Below are positions 63,242 to 64,000 of a stretch of 64,000 nt of DNA, piece by piece (positions within the stretch are counted from its first letter, which is position 1; the number at the start of each line of letters is the position of its first letter). The position numbers and the translations under genes were made by a program. Source of the stretch: Rhizobiaceae bacterium (GTDB lineage: Bacteria > Pseudomonadota > Alphaproteobacteria > Rhizobiales > Rhizobiaceae). Where the stretch lies: assembly GCA_016742175.1 (NCBI GenBank), contig JACVCH010000021.1:1-64000 (forward strand). The letters are read 5' to 3'. A model generated the notes under the pieces. That model saw only the letters and a program-made list of their open reading frames with translations. It was not told the DNA's origin and ran no database searches.

Positions 63242-64000
63242 TCATCCGGCCGTCGAAGCCGGGTCACGCTGGAACGCACGGTCGGCGATGCGGCGGATGA
63301 ATGCCACGACCTGGTCCGTCACGGCATATTGCGGCATGTGGCCGATCCCCTCGGCAATTTCAAGATCGAGACCGGCGATCTTGTCGCGCATCGACAGGCC
63401 GTGGCGGCGGTAGTCGAGAACCCGGTCCTTGTCGCCGAACAGGATGCCGACCGGCATCCCGATCTCGCCATAGCGCGTCTCGAAATCGACGAGGTCGTGC
63501 CGCAGCGCGACGAGGTCGGTCGAGGTCGCGTAGATGTGGCTTGGGCGCATGCCGGCGAGCGCGCCGCCGGCGACCGCGAAATCGGCCGGCGGTTTCTGCG
63601 GGCCGAAGACGAAGTCGAGCGTGCGCGGCGCGTTGCGCGCCGACACCGGCACCGCCACCGTGTGCGCGATCAGCCGGCGCAGGAGCGGGTTGGGAATGTG
63701 CAGCGGCGCGAATTGCGGCGGCACTTCCGAATAGTGATGCGTCAAGGGCGAGATCAGCGCCAGCCCGCTGATCTTGTCCGGATGGCGCAAGGCGGTGGCG
63801 AGCGCGATCGCGCCGCCCAGCGAATGGCCGACGACCAGCGGCCGGTCGAGCTTCATCGCGTCGATCAGGTGCGCGATGAAATCGGCCTGCTGCGACAGGC
63901 GTCCGTCGCCGCGCGGCCGCGTCGAATAGCCCGAGCCCGGCCGGTCGATCGCGATCAGCCGGTAGTCGTCGCCGAACGCCTCCATCAGCGGCCGGCGCAT
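63242..64000 (-). CDS. Alpha/beta hydrolase (5' end outside window)
   Basis: At least 252 residues, running to the right edge without a defined start. IDRPGSGYST region, nucleophile Ser in VVGHSLGGAIAL, Asp in FGDKDRVLDY and His in EGIGHMPQY complete the catalytic triad. Lies 25 bp upstream of the kinase gene on the same strand. Substrate unknown. Confidence 0.85.
   Translation of the reverse strand: MRRPLMEAFGDDYRLIAIDRPGSGYSTRPRGDGRLSQQADFIAHLIDAMKLDRPLVVGHSLGGAIALATALRHPDKISGLALISPLTHHYSEVPPQFAPLHIPNPLLRRLIAHTVAVPVSARNAPRTLDFVFGPQKPPADFAVAGGALAGMRPSHIYATSTDLVALRHDLVDFETRYGEIGMPVGILFGDKDRVLDYRRHGLSMRDKIAGLDLEIAEGIGHMPQYAVTDQVVAFIRRIADRAFQRDPASTAG

Overview
The window is high-GC, densely packed bacterial DNA. 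Genes are often joined by ATGA or TGATG overlaps. The gene families (RTX calcium-binding repeats, ChrR-type cupin, HWE-type kinase, TctCBA, polyamine-type ABC system, HupE with a 'transmembrane anchor' partner) and the two CCA-encoding tRNAs point to an alphaproteobacterium, most likely of the Hyphomicrobiales. This is inference from gene content; no rRNA or marker gene fixes the genus. It looks like ordinary chromosome with a few accessory patches. There is no intact insertion sequence, prophage or CRISPR array.

Layout. 1-5946 (-): C-terminally incomplete giant haem peroxidase with RTX repeats. 6232-8309 (+): NarL-type two-component pair. 8451-10736 (+): TSUP permease and FAD oxidase. 10794-18324 (-): eight tightly coupled genes (polyamine-type ABC importer, NodB-like deacetylase, two SDRs, amidase) facing a MarR regulator (18515-19033) across a promoter region with a clean dyad. 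19063-22448: putative metal-handling locus (MFS with His-rich tail, His-rich exported protein, HupE, membrane-anchored partner). 22449-23255: 0.8 kb with no intact gene, holding relics of a symporter-type sensor kinase and a LivF-type ATPase. 23256-28635 (+): NtrC-type regulator and Cache-type kinase, then a near-perfect sigma-54 promoter with a tandem palindromic activator site in front of an OFA-family transporter; a LysR gene follows.

29726-41528: tRNA-Ser, glutaminase, methyltransferase, then a photolyase/FAD oxidase/DUF1365/CFA-synthase operon. That operon has a promoter matching the RpoE-ChrR (singlet-oxygen) class, and a P450, a Tat-exported nucleotidase, a Phd/VapC toxin-antitoxin pair and an Lrp regulator follow it. 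41666-46618: alanine dehydrogenase and a sulfur operon (cysK, alanyl-tRNA editing protein, sseA, GNAT). 46847-49635: ChrR-like cupin, SDR and GPH transporter. These families go with the photolyase/CFA set in the Rhodobacter singlet-oxygen response, but the ChrR-like protein lacks the Cys zinc ligands of its anti-sigma domain and no sigma factor gene is present. 49717-64000: hydrolase, MFS, RNA helicase, threonine dehydratase, TrkH, adenine deaminase, a TctCBA tricarboxylate-type transporter with an internal terminator, tRNA-Leu, a small lipoprotein, an HWE-type kinase and an incomplete hydrolase.

The most promising unusual items are the metal locus at 19-22.5 kb, the sigma-54 module at 23-28.6 kb, the possible furan/modified fatty-acid operon with its stress promoter at 31.7-36.7 kb, and the ChrR homologue without its zinc cysteines at 46.8 kb. 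All functional statements come from reading motifs by eye. No database search was run.
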